The position numbers were made by a program, and so were the translations under genes. Source: Anaerolineales bacterium (GTDB taxonomy: Bacteria; Chloroflexota; Anaerolineae; Anaerolineales; Villigracilaceae). From it: a stretch of 49,683 bases of DNA. The stretch is from contig JAFGKO010000104.1 in the NCBI GenBank assembly GCA_016928525.1, forward strand, positions 1 through 49,683, written 5' to 3'. Position 1 is the stretch's first letter, and the number at the start of each line of letters is the position of its first letter. The notes beneath the pieces are model-generated. The model saw nothing but the letters and a program-made list of their open reading frames with translations, was not told the DNA's origin and did no database searches. This document shows, in pieces, positions 41,525-49,178 of this stretch.

Positions 41525-41880
41525 TTCTCCGTTTCTTCGTTGCCAGGCAGGCCTTTGATGATTTCAATTGGCCAGGACACAAGAATGCCGGTGTTGGGTC
41601 CATCCAGGTCCCCGACAATTGACTCAGCGGCCTCCAGCGCCTTTTGTACGATGGCGCGGTTTTCGACCACTACGAACAGAGTCATGTGGTTTTCCAGACG
41701 CGCCCCGCCAGCCAGGGAAGCAAAATCGAAACGTGCGCCAAGCATGGATTGCTGGATGCGGCGGCGTTGCCAGCCGGTGCTTTCCATGATGGTGACACCG
41801 CGCACGCCGATGTCGGCCCAGGCGGTCAGGACTTCATCGAGGCGGTCGGGATCATCCAGGACAAAGAGCAATGCGTACAC
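41521..41880 (-). CDS. P-II-like signalling domain protein
   Basis: A 119-residue protein with the ferredoxin-like outline of P-II-type proteins: first strand YALLFVLDDPDRLDEVLTAW, second strand GVRGVTIMESTGW, then MTLFVVVENRAIVQKALEA and a final segment TGILVSWPIEIIKGLPG. There is no T-loop uridylylation Tyr motif as in GlnB. P-II-like proteins often sit beside transporters and regulate them, and here the stop codon overlaps the exchanger start, so control of Ca2+/Na+ exchange is a plausible inference. GTG start at 41880 with AAGGAAGG 6 nt upstream. Confidence 0.75.
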   Translation of the reverse strand: MYALLFVLDDPDRLDEVLTAWADIGVRGVTIMESTGWQRRRIQQSMLGARFDFASLAGGARLENHMTLFVVVENRAIVQKALEAAESIVGDLDGPNTGILVSWPIEIIKGLPGNEETEK

Positions 41881-41906
41881 AAAAGACCTTCCTTTTCAAA
41901 ATGTGG

Positions 41907-41935
41907 TTCGATGCTTATAGCGAGTTGAGTATAAT
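41907..41935 (+). promoter_or_regulatory. promoter of the patatin operon, possibly leaderless
   Basis: TTCGAT (41907-41912), 17-bp spacer and a perfect TATAAT (41930-41935) that ends 9 nt before the ATG at 41945. No Shine-Dalgarno is present between them. Confidence 0.5.
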
Positions 41936-41944
41936 TATATCCGT

Positions 41945-42832
41945 ATGGAAATCACTCTTGCGCTTGGCGGTGGTGGGGCCAAAGGAAATTCCCACATTGG
42001 CGTGTTGCGCCGTTTGGAAAAAGAAGGCTTCAAGATCCGTGCCCTGGCCGGGACCAGCTTCGGCGGTATTGTGGCCGTCATGTATGCTGCCGGATATGCC
42101 CCGGACGAAATCGAAGAAATTTTCGCCAAAGTAGATCAGACGCGTTTATACGGCCGCTTGCCTGAAGAAAAACCATCTTTGTTGGGTTTAGCGGGCGTTC
42201 GGAAATGGTTGGATGAAGTGTTGCCTGGGCGCACTTTTTCGGACTTGAAGATTCCTTGCGCTGTGATCGCAGTCGATCTCAATTGTGGCTGTGAAGTCAT
42301 TTTGGATGACGGGCCTGTGAAAGATGCCCTGCTGGCTACTATTGCGGTTCCCGGCATTTTCCCTGCCTGTCCCTGGCATGAGTGGGAGTTGGTCGACGGC
42401 GGTGTGCTCAACCCGGTCCCGGTTTCGGTAGCGCGTTCGCTGGCGCCGTCGTTACCGGTGGTTGCTGTAACCCTGCTTGCTCCTATGGGGGAGCCCGCTC
42501 GTTCTATAGGCATGTCTGTCCCCAGTGGCTTGCCAAAACCGATCCTCGACCGCCTGGCGCACTTTCGCTATGCCCAGGCCTTTGATGTATTCATGCGCTC
42601 CGTGGACGTAGGGAACCGCGCCATGGCAGAATACCGGCTGGCGGTCGATAAGCCGGATGTCATCATCCGCCCCGAAGTATTCGACATCGAATTGCTAAAG
42701 CGGGTTGACGTCCGGGAAGTGGCGCGACGGGGGGATAAGGCCGTGGAAGCTGTTTTACCGGAACTCAGGCAAATGGTCTCATGGACGCGTCGCCTGCGTC
42801 GCAGCCTGTTCGGGGGTGCTCATGAGCCGTGA
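41945..42832 (+). CDS. patatin-like phospholipase
   Basis: A 295-residue patatin-fold lipid acyl hydrolase. The oxyanion loop LALGGGGAKGNSHIGVL is at residues 5-21, the nucleophile elbow GTSFGG at 36-41 (Ser38), and the catalytic dyad Asp in LVDGGVLNP. The protein ends in a basic tail RRLRRSLFG that could touch the membrane. Similar RssA-type enzymes act on phospholipids, but the natural substrate is unknown. Its stop overlaps the start of the small membrane protein gene by 11 nt, so the genes form an operon with the esterase that follows. Confidence 0.92.
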   Translation: MEITLALGGGGAKGNSHIGVLRRLEKEGFKIRALAGTSFGGIVAVMYAAGYAPDEIEEIFAKVDQTRLYGRLPEEKPSLLGLAGVRKWLDEVLPGRTFSDLKIPCAVIAVDLNCGCEVILDDGPVKDALLATIAVPGIFPACPWHEWELVDGGVLNPVPVSVARSLAPSLPVVAVTLLAPMGEPARSIGMSVPSGLPKPILDRLAHFRYAQAFDVFMRSVDVGNRAMAEYRLAVDKPDVIIRPEVFDIELLKRVDVREVARRGDKAVEAVLPELRQMVSWTRRLRRSLFGGAHEP

Positions 42833-43049
42833 TCTGCGAGCTTATGCCCGCAATACCAACGTCCGCCTGGCGGTGGGCGCATTTTTCCTGCTCTTTGTGA
42901 TTGGCGTAGGATTGATATACCTGGTCTATGGCCGGGAAGCTGCGCTATTGGGTTTCTTTTGCCTGCTGGCTGCCATGCTCCCGGTTGTGCTTACTCTTTT
43001 GTTCCTGTTCATCACAGATTGGATTGTGAAACGTGCCGGACGTGATTAA
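42822..43049 (+). CDS. small two-helix membrane protein
   Basis: A 75-residue protein with a basic N-terminus (SRDLRAYARNTNVR) and two hydrophobic helices (AVGAFFLLFVIGVGLIYLVY and LLGFFCLLAAMLPVVLTLLF), ending in DWIVKRAGRD. ATG 42822 has GGGGGTG a few nt upstream and overlaps the patatin gene by 11 nt; the 3' end overlaps the esterase GTG start by 17 nt. These tight overlaps support it as a real operon member. No family recognised; it may anchor or assist one of the lipid-active neighbours. Confidence 0.75.
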   Translation: MSRDLRAYARNTNVRLAVGAFFLLFVIGVGLIYLVYGREAALLGFFCLLAAMLPVVLTLLFLFITDWIVKRAGRD

Positions 43050-43701
43050 CACCCATCAAATGACCTACAACGGCTGGACCATGCGCGTGCGCCATGCTGC
43101 GCAGGAACCGCCCCGTTTTTTGCTCCTGTTACACGGCTGGACAGGCGATGAGAATTCCATGTGGATTTTTACGCGCAAACTCCCTGCTGATTTTTGGATT
43201 GCTGCCCCGCGTGGACCGCATGCCGCCAGGGAGGGCGGTTATTCCTGGCGCGCGCTTCCCTCCGCTCAGTCCGGAGACTGGGGCCTGCCCACGTTATCTG
43301 ACCTTAAGCCCGCCGCCGAGGGCCTGGTCCGCCTGGTGGACGAGGTGTCCGTTTCGATTGGCGTGGACGCAACCCAATTCGACGTGGCCGGTTTCAGTCA
43401 GGGTGGTGCATTGACCAATGTGCTCTCCCTGCTCTACCCGCAGCGCGTCCGTAAGGCGGCGGTGCTAGCCGGTTTCATGCCCGGCGGCGTGGATGACCTG
43501 CTTGAGCGGCACACACTGGCCGGAAAGCAAATTTTTGTTGCGCATGGCACACAGGATAACCTTGTCCCTGTGGAACGGGCCCGGGAATCGATTGAGCTGC
43601 TCGAGCGGGCCGGAGCGCAAGTGATATTTTGCGAAGCCGAAGTGGGGCACAAAGTCAGCGCGGATTGCTTACGCGGCCTGGAAACCTTCTTTAAATCGTA
43701 A
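43033..43701 (+). CDS. serine esterase (phospholipase/carboxylesterase family, YpfH-like)
   Basis: A 222-residue alpha/beta hydrolase of the Abhydrolase_2 family. LLLHGWTGDENS is the oxyanion region, VAGFSQGGALTNVL the nucleophile elbow (Ser in GFSQGG), GTQDNLVPVERA gives the catalytic Asp and EVGHKVSADCL the His. Length is typical. It most likely hydrolyses short acyl esters or lysophospholipids. Start is uncertain: GTG 43033 overlaps the previous gene by 17 nt; GTG 43042 and ATG 43060 are alternatives. Third gene of the patatin operon. The gap to 43819 has no clear feature. Confidence 0.87.
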   Translation: MPDVINTHQMTYNGWTMRVRHAAQEPPRFLLLLHGWTGDENSMWIFTRKLPADFWIAAPRGPHAAREGGYSWRALPSAQSGDWGLPTLSDLKPAAEGLVRLVDEVSVSIGVDATQFDVAGFSQGGALTNVLSLLYPQRVRKAAVLAGFMPGGVDDLLERHTLAGKQIFVAHGTQDNLVPVERARESIELLERAGAQVIFCEAEVGHKVSADCLRGLETFFKS

Positions 43702-43819
43702 AACAAATCGTAAGACGCCAGCATCTAGCCTGCTCTAAATTAACACTTACTCATAGATGCGTTGACGCTGAGGATGTTTGAGATTATCCTTATCCGATAT
43801 CAGGTATTGGAAGATTAGA

Positions 43820-44953
43820 ATGACACATGCTGTATCTCGCCGCGATTTCCTAAAATTGGCTGGTATGGGGTTGGGAGCAATGGCCTTAAATCCCTTTGAA
43901 CGTTTTTCGACATCCGCACCGCCTTTTACGCAGTCTCCGACCGGGGAACGATTAGGAAGGGTGAGTGTCTATCCGGATTGGTATTATACGGAGATTAAAT
44001 CAAAGCCAACCGCCTACTCTGCTACTGTCCGCAGGATCGATGATGATGCTGTGATCGAATGGGTACGTGAAGTGATCGGCACCGATGCTTTTTCGGTTGA
44101 TACTCTGGTTGCACAGGGTCCCAGCAAGACCTGGGTGGAAACTCCCGAAGGATACATTTATCAGCCGCATTTGCAGCCGGTACGGAATTTGCCCAATACT
44201 CCTATGGCAGCCATGCCCGAAGGAAAAACGGGGTTCTGGGCGGAAGTGACTGCTCCACATGTAGATTTGAATATTGACAATCCGCCGTTCCGCACACCCA
44301 GTTTCAAGTATATTAACGAGACGGGAGGGGTACCGCGCCTGTATTACAGCCAGGTGGTCTGGATCGACCAGATCCGCACCGATGAAACCGGGCGCATTTT
44401 GTACCGCTGGAACGAGGATTTTGGCCGCGGTTACGGCTATGGCGATATTTTCTGGGTGGATGGCGCCGCCTTGCGCATGATCACGGAGGAAGAAGTGGCC
44501 CCTATCAGCCCGGATATCGACCCTGCCCAGAAAGTGATCGTGGCAGATTCGTTCTACCAAACACTCTCTTGCTACGAGGGCAATTCCGAGGTCTATTTTT
44601 GCAAGATGTCCAGCGGCTATGGAGATTTTGCCACTCCGGTCGGGACACTTGCAGTCTGGCGCAAGATGCCTTCCATTCACATGTCTGCCAACACGGCCTC
44701 GGACAGCGGCTATGATACCGCTGCGGTGGCCTGGCCGACGTTCATCAGCGGCGAAGGCGTCGCAATCCATGCCGCTTTCTGGCATAATTACTTTGGCACG
44801 CGCCGTTCGCATGGTTGCATCAACGTGCGCCCGGAAGACGCGAAATGGATTTTCCGCTGGACGACCCCGTATGTTTCACTCGAACAAACAGAAGTCAAGA
44901 TGGAATGGCCCAACGTTGGTACGCAGGTTATTGTTAGAGAATCAAAGTTTTAA
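43820..44953 (+). CDS. L,D-transpeptidase (YkuD) with Tat-type signal
   Basis: A 377-residue exported protein. It starts MTHAVSRRDFLKLAGMGLGA, a twin-arginine signal sequence. The YkuD domain occupies about 235-375: KVIVADSFYQTLSCYEG is the first strand, and the catalytic motif is HAAFWHNYFGTRRSHGCINV with the SHGC Cys. These enzymes make 3-3 crosslinks or attach proteins to peptidoglycan by attacking a tetrapeptide stem. The middle region (70-230) is a conserved-looking beta domain of unknown role. The ATG at 43820 has GGAAG about 8 nt upstream; an earlier in-frame ATG would add 14 unlikely residues before the signal. ccdA follows 15 nt later. Confidence 0.9.
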   Translation: MTHAVSRRDFLKLAGMGLGAMALNPFERFSTSAPPFTQSPTGERLGRVSVYPDWYYTEIKSKPTAYSATVRRIDDDAVIEWVREVIGTDAFSVDTLVAQGPSKTWVETPEGYIYQPHLQPVRNLPNTPMAAMPEGKTGFWAEVTAPHVDLNIDNPPFRTPSFKYINETGGVPRLYYSQVVWIDQIRTDETGRILYRWNEDFGRGYGYGDIFWVDGAALRMITEEEVAPISPDIDPAQKVIVADSFYQTLSCYEGNSEVYFCKMSSGYGDFATPVGTLAVWRKMPSIHMSANTASDSGYDTAAVAWPTFISGEGVAIHAAFWHNYFGTRRSHGCINVRPEDAKWIFRWTTPYVSLEQTEVKMEWPNVGTQVIVRESKF

Positions 44954-44968
44954 GAAAGGGTACGCTGG

Positions 44969-45691
44969 ATGGATTTTACAAATGTAACTCTCGGTCTGGC
45001 TTTTTTGGCTGGTCTGGCTTCTTTTCTTTCCCCGTGTGTTTTCTCTTTGGTACCCGCCTATGTCGGTTATCTGGGTGGTCGCGCTGCTGGAGGTGAAGTG
45101 GCTGCGGGCGGAAATCGCTGGACGACATTTGCACATGGCCTGGCCTTTGTGCTAGGTTTCAGCTTTGTCTTTGTGTTATTGGGTGTTGCCACGTCCGCAT
45201 TTGGCAGCCTGCTGTATGACCTGCGCTTCATCCTGGCGAAAGTCGGCGGGGTGGTGGTGGTCATATTCGGTTTGCACATGATCGGGGTATACCGCATCCC
45301 GTTCCTGGAATACGACACCCGTGTACAGGAGTTGCCCGACCCAAAATGGGGCTACCTTTCTTCGGCCTTGCTGGGTGTGTTCTTCTCAGCGGGCTGGTCT
45401 CCCTGTGTGGGACCCGTATTGGGCGCTATCCTGACGCTGGCGTTGAACGGCGGTTCGGTTTCGCAGGGCGCATCCCTGCTGTCAGCTTATTCCGCCGGGC
45501 TGGCCATCCCGTTCCTCATCGCCGCGTTAGGCGTTGGCTGGGTGACCACAACCCTGCGCAAATATGGCAAGGTCATGCGCTACGTGGAGATTGCCATGGG
45601 GGTCATACTGGTCATCATCGGGATTATGCTCTTTTCCGGAACCTTCGAACGCCTGGCGCAGTACGGAATTTGGGTAGATTTTGGTTTATAG
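44969..45691 (+). CDS. ccdA: cytochrome c biogenesis protein CcdA (DsbD transmembrane family)
   Basis: A 240-residue protein with about six hydrophobic helices. The two redox cysteines lie in ASFLSPCVFSLVPAYVGYL and SAGWSPCVGPVLGAIL, the diagnostic CcdA motifs. CcdA carries electrons from cytoplasmic thioredoxin across the membrane to extracytoplasmic thiol proteins. AAGGG lies 8 nt before the ATG. It probably shares a transcript with the L,D-transpeptidase upstream; a glutaredoxin-domain membrane protein gene follows after a repeat element, so this may be a small envelope redox locus. No extracytoplasmic thioredoxin is seen. Confidence 0.94.
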   Translation: MDFTNVTLGLAFLAGLASFLSPCVFSLVPAYVGYLGGRAAGGEVAAGGNRWTTFAHGLAFVLGFSFVFVLLGVATSAFGSLLYDLRFILAKVGGVVVVIFGLHMIGVYRIPFLEYDTRVQELPDPKWGYLSSALLGVFFSAGWSPCVGPVLGAILTLALNGGSVSQGASLLSAYSAGLAIPFLIAALGVGWVTTTLRKYGKVMRYVEIAMGVILVIIGIMLFSGTFERLAQYGIWVDFGL

Positions 45692-45702
45692 AAGTTTTCC
45701 GT

Positions 45703-45827
45703 TGGTCGAGTAGCTCAGAGCGGAGTATAACGAAGTCGAAGAGCGTATCGAGACCAACGATATTACACCATTTGAAACAGTGGTCTCGATACGCCTTTCG
45801 CAACGAACGCTCAAGGCTACTCGACCA
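45703..45827. repeat. intergenic nested inverted-repeat element, copy 2
   Basis: Outer arms TGGTCGAGTAG (45703-45713) and CTACTCGACCA (45817-45827) and inner arms CGTATCGAGACC (45744-45755) and GGTCTCGATACG (45782-45793) are exact complements. The arms match copy 1 at 25954-26060 apart from a T/C change in each outer arm and a related change in the inner arms, while the centres differ. The next gene starts 28 nt later. Confidence 0.85.
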
Positions 45828-45855
45828 TCGGTGACTAATTGATATCGGATAATTG

Positions 45856-46866
45856 ATGCTTACCGTTACATTGTATATGCGCGAGGAATGCCACCTGTGC
45901 GAACAGGCCAGAGCAGACCTGGAGGCATTGCAAGAGCAATACCCGCACCGGCTGGTGGAAGTGGATATCGATTCAGACCCGGCCTTGCAGCGTGCCTATT
46001 TGGTTGAAATCCCGGTGATTGAAGTTGGTCCATATCGCATCAAGGCTCCCTTTGATCGACAAAAATTGATGATCACCCTCGGCGCGGCCAGCGACCGTCG
46101 TGATCAACTGGAAGAGATCGGTGGCGAGGACTATCAGGCGCGCCTCAAACGCGGACAGTCGATCAGCGGCGCCGATAGGGCCATGTTCTGGATTTCCAGG
46201 CATTACCTGGCAATCTTGAACTTTGTTATGTTACTTTATGTTGGGTTACCGTTTCTTGCGCCGACCCTGATGGAATACGGTGCGCCTGCTCCTGCCAGGC
46301 TGATCTACACGATCTACAGTCCGCTCTGTCACCAGTTTGGGTTCCGGTCGTTCTTCCTATATGGGGAGCAGGCCTATTATCCGTTAGAAGAAGCGGGGGT
46401 GAATTTGATCGATTTCGAGACAGCGACCGGTATCACCGGCCTGCATGATCCCAATGATTTTTCCCGTCTGCAAGCGCGACAGTATGTGGGCAACGATGTG
46501 GTCGGGTATAAGGTTGCGCTCTGTGAGCGGGACGTGGCGATCTACGCCGCCATTCTGTTTTTCGGCCTGCTCTTCGGCCTGACGGGTCGTCGCTTCCCGC
46601 AGTTGCACTGGTCGCTCTGGATCTTGCTCGGGCTTGGCCCGGTTGGCCTGGACGGTTTTTCGCAATTGTTCAGCCAGTTTGCCTGGCGGCCCCTGGCGAC
46701 GCTCTTGCCTTATCGTGAAAGTACGCCCTTCCTGCGCGTGCTGACCGGTTCCATGTTTGGTTTTTTTACTGCCTGGTTTGCCTATCCCAACATCGAAGAG
46801 TCCATGCAGGAAACACGACAATTCTTCATCAAGAAATTTGCACAGGTTAAGGCTTTAGCAGGATAA
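45856..46866 (+). CDS. glutaredoxin-like domain fused to DUF2085 membrane protein
   Basis: A 336-residue fusion. Residues 1-80 are a DUF836/glutaredoxin-like fold with CHLC in MREECHLCEQARADLEAL and the cis-Pro strand VEIPVIEVG. The rest is a membrane domain with four or more helices, including the DUF2085 features SPLCHQFGFRSFFLYG, ALCERDVAIYAAILFFGLLF and LGPVGLDGFSQLF. DUF2085 function is not known. The cytoplasmic dithiol domain next to ccdA suggests redox control, which is inference. Start taken at ATG 45856 (a TTG one codon earlier is possible), without a Shine-Dalgarno. It is 4 nt before pgeF. Confidence 0.83.
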   Translation: MLTVTLYMREECHLCEQARADLEALQEQYPHRLVEVDIDSDPALQRAYLVEIPVIEVGPYRIKAPFDRQKLMITLGAASDRRDQLEEIGGEDYQARLKRGQSISGADRAMFWISRHYLAILNFVMLLYVGLPFLAPTLMEYGAPAPARLIYTIYSPLCHQFGFRSFFLYGEQAYYPLEEAGVNLIDFETATGITGLHDPNDFSRLQARQYVGNDVVGYKVALCERDVAIYAAILFFGLLFGLTGRRFPQLHWSLWILLGLGPVGLDGFSQLFSQFAWRPLATLLPYRESTPFLRVLTGSMFGFFTAWFAYPNIEESMQETRQFFIKKFAQVKALAG

Positions 46867-46870
46867 GTCC

Positions 46871-47653
46871 ATGCCCTTCTCCCAGCAAAATGGTCTGCGT
46901 TACTACGCATTTGAAATATTTCCTGAGAATATCGTCCAGGCGGTCTTTACCCGGCAGGGAGGCGTCAGCCCGCGTCCCTGGGATTCACTCAACGTGGGTG
47001 GCGCAATTGGCGATGATATCACTCACGTGCGCGAGAACCGCATTCGCTCTTTCCGTGCTTTGGGGCGCGTGCCTGAGTCCATTCACGATGTCTGGCAGGT
47101 GCACAGCGCGGACGTGATCTACGCCGACGTACCCCGCCCGCTGGATACGCCGTATCAGAAAGCTGACATCCTCCTGACAGACAATCCGCAGGTGACGCTC
47201 TTCATGCGTTTTGCGGATTGTACGCCCATCCTGCTGTACGATCCCAAAAGGGAGGCTCTTGGGATCGTCCACTCTGGCTGGCTGGGGACGGTGCGCGGCG
47301 CGGCGCGAACAGCAGTGCAGGCCATGCAGGAGCGCTACGCGTCGAACCCGGCGGATATCCTGGCTGCTATCGGGCCTGCCATCGGCCCGGACCATTACGA
47401 AGTTGGCGAGGATGTGATCTCCCAGGTGAAAGATGCCTTTGGAGCGGATGGTGAGTCCCTGCTGAAAGCGCAGGGCGTTAGCGTCCATTTTGACCTGTGG
47501 AAAGCCAACCGGTTCTTGCTCGAAAGAGCCGGTGTCACGCAAATTGAGACCGCGGGCATCTGCACGGCCTGTCATCCTGATGATTGGTTCTCGTATCGTG
47601 GCGAGAAAGGCAAGACGGGACGATTTGGTGCGCTGATTGCATTGAAGAACTAA
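46871..47653 (+). CDS. pgeF: peptidoglycan editing factor / polyphenol oxidase family (laccase domain)
   Basis: A 260-residue YfiH/PgeF protein. Family motifs are FTRQGGVSPRPWDSLNVG (26-43), VWQVHSADV, FADCTPILLYDP with the catalytic Cys, VHSGWLGTVRG with the metal His, GPAIGPDHYEVG and TAGICTACHPDDWFSYR near the end. Members clear misincorporated Ser-containing peptidoglycan precursors or have purine nucleoside activity; which applies here cannot be told. AGGA overlaps the upstream stop codon and precedes the ATG. It is cotranscribed with the glutaredoxin-DUF2085 gene. Confidence 0.93.
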   Translation: MPFSQQNGLRYYAFEIFPENIVQAVFTRQGGVSPRPWDSLNVGGAIGDDITHVRENRIRSFRALGRVPESIHDVWQVHSADVIYADVPRPLDTPYQKADILLTDNPQVTLFMRFADCTPILLYDPKREALGIVHSGWLGTVRGAARTAVQAMQERYASNPADILAAIGPAIGPDHYEVGEDVISQVKDAFGADGESLLKAQGVSVHFDLWKANRFLLERAGVTQIETAGICTACHPDDWFSYRGEKGKTGRFGALIALKN

Positions 47654-47686
47654 ACACTCACCAATACATCGTGTAAAATATCAGGG

Positions 47687-48415
47687 ATGGAAACGCTCGT
47701 TACACAAATCCGCGAACGATATCAAGCTACTCTTGACCGTATTGCTATTGCAGCCAGAATCAGTGATCGCGAATCCGAATCTGTGCGGCTGGTGGTAGTC
47801 ACAAAAGCGCAGCCGCTCGAAGTGGTGCAGGCGGCTGTGCAGGCGGGAGCGCGAATTCTAGGCGAAAACTACCCTGAAGAAAGTGTAAGTAAAGTGTTAG
47901 CTGTTGAGCCTGAAATTGGTGTAGAATGGCATATGATCGGTCACGTGCAGAGCCGCAAGGCTCGTTTGGTGATCGAGCACTTTGACCTTTTACAATCCCT
48001 GGATAGCCTGAAACTGGCAGAACGTCTCAATCGGATGGCGCTGGAAGCCGGACGCGTCCTGCCAGTTATGCTGGAATTCAACGTTGGCGGCGAAGTGAGC
48101 AAATTTGGCTGGACTGCCGCGCATGAGACGGACTGGCCTGCGCTCTATCCGGAGGTCGAATCGATTTTGGGATTGGAGAATCTCGAAATCCGCGGGCTGA
48201 TGACTATGCCGCCGCTGGAAACCGATCCCGAAGATGCACGCGTTTATTTCCGGACCCTGCGCCTGCTGCGCGACCATCTGGCTGTCCGCTACCCACAGGC
48301 AGGCTGGCGCGAACTCTCGATGGGCACCAGCGCCGATTACGAAGTGGCTGTCCAGGAAGGCGCGACCCTCGTCCGAATTGGAACGGCAATTGTAGGCTCC
48401 CGCCCCGCTCGCTAA
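47687..48415 (+). CDS. yggS: PLP homeostasis protein YggS
   Basis: A 242-residue PLP-binding barrel protein. The PLP Lys is in LVVVTKAQPLEVVQ (about residues 31-44); other motifs are GARILGENYPEE, WHMIGHVQSRKAR, EFNVGGEVSKFG, IRGLMTMPPLETD and the phosphate-binding LSMGTSADYEVAV. It has no catalytic activity of its own and buffers free PLP. It heads the conserved yggS-yggT-yggU cluster. TAAAAT lies 7 nt before the ATG, so the message may start at the start codon. Confidence 0.94.
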   Translation: METLVTQIRERYQATLDRIAIAARISDRESESVRLVVVTKAQPLEVVQAAVQAGARILGENYPEESVSKVLAVEPEIGVEWHMIGHVQSRKARLVIEHFDLLQSLDSLKLAERLNRMALEAGRVLPVMLEFNVGGEVSKFGWTAAHETDWPALYPEVESILGLENLEIRGLMTMPPLETDPEDARVYFRTLRLLRDHLAVRYPQAGWRELSMGTSADYEVAVQEGATLVRIGTAIVGSRPAR

Positions 48416-48423
48416 GGAGATAA

Positions 48424-48690
48424 ATGGCAATTTCGATTTTGGTGCGTCTGATCAATATCCTTTCCCAGTTTCTTATCCTTTTGGTAATTGTCAAGGTAAT
48501 CCTATCCTATTTTATGGATCCTTATCATCCGTTAAGACGAACGCTGGATAATCTGGTGGAGCCGCTGCTGGCTCCTATCCGCAGGGTGGTGCCCCTGATA
48601 GGGATGTTTGATTTCAGCCCTTTAATCCTGATTATTCTGGTGCAGGTATTGTCTTCTGTGTTGATCTCATTTTTATACACTTTGAGGTGA
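48424..48690 (+). CDS. yggT: YggT family membrane protein
   Basis: An 88-residue protein with two hydrophobic helices (LVRLINILSQFLILLVIVKV and SPLILIILVQVLSSVLISFL) and the family core YHPLRRTLDNLVEPLLAPIR. YggT proteins sit in the membrane and are linked to osmotic tolerance and, in some bacteria and chloroplasts, to division or thylakoid organisation. TAAGGAG lies about 6 nt before the ATG, overlapping the yggS stop. Its TGA overlaps a GTG that could be an alternative start of yggU. Confidence 0.9.
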   Translation: MAISILVRLINILSQFLILLVIVKVILSYFMDPYHPLRRTLDNLVEPLLAPIRRVVPLIGMFDFSPLILIILVQVLSSVLISFLYTLR

Positions 48691-48692
48691 TT

Positions 48693-49004
48693 ATGGCCGA
48701 TAGAAGTTTCCGACTCCATGATGGGAAAAAAGGCGCCGCGCTGGCTGTACGCGTGACGCCGCGTGCGAGTAAGAACCAGATTGTTGGCGCTTTGAGCGAT
48801 GGCACCATCAAAATCCGCATTACCGCTGCGCCTAACGAAGGACAGGCCAACGAGGAACTGGTGAAATTTTTGTCGGACGTGTTAGGCGTTGCCAAATCGC
48901 GTATTGAAATCGTAGCTGGGGAAGCAGGCAGGGACAAGTTGATCTCTATCCTGGATCTGGATGCCGAGACGGTTCATAAGAAGATTGTCGAACATATCGA
49001 ATAA
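48693..49004 (+). CDS. yggU: DUF167/YggU family protein
   Basis: A 103-residue DUF167 protein. The core is AVRVTPRASKNQIVGAL, then IKIRITAAPNEGQANEELVK and LGVAKSRIEIVAGEAGRDK, the family fingerprint. The biochemical function is unknown. ATG 48693 is chosen because GAGGTG lies 3 nt upstream; GTG 48687 overlapping the yggT stop is the alternative. It ends the yggS-yggT-yggU cluster, with a terminator at 49079. Confidence 0.9.
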   Translation: MADRSFRLHDGKKGAALAVRVTPRASKNQIVGALSDGTIKIRITAAPNEGQANEELVKFLSDVLGVAKSRIEIVAGEAGRDKLISILDLDAETVHKKIVEHIE

Positions 49005-49078
49005 CGATATCTTCCCAATAAAACGTGAGGGGTAACCCCACCTCCCCTTCTTTTTGGAAAAGTACGAATACTGGATGA

Positions 49079-49107
49079 AAAAACTGGCTGCAACGCGGCC
49101 AGTTTTT
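49079..49107. terminator. bidirectional intrinsic terminator
   Basis: AAAAACTGGC (49079-49088) and GCCAGTTTTT (49098-49107) form a perfect 10-bp stem with a 9-nt loop. It lies between the converging yggU and lytic transglycosylase genes and, with A-runs and T-runs at both ends, can serve both. Confidence 0.85.
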
Positions 49108-49178
49108 AGCAACAAACTTCCAGCGGGCTTCGAACGAAGGTCAGAGCCTCGATCCGAATCTGCGGGGTATTCTTTCAA

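Noticed and set aside
44000..44812. 270-residue open frame on the minus strand
   Set aside because: Antisense to the L,D-transpeptidase; His/Arg/Asp-rich composition typical of a shadow frame.
49025..49045. GGGGTAACCCC palindrome after yggU
   Set aside because: Short 4-bp stem, no T-run; the 49079 hairpin is the convincing terminator.
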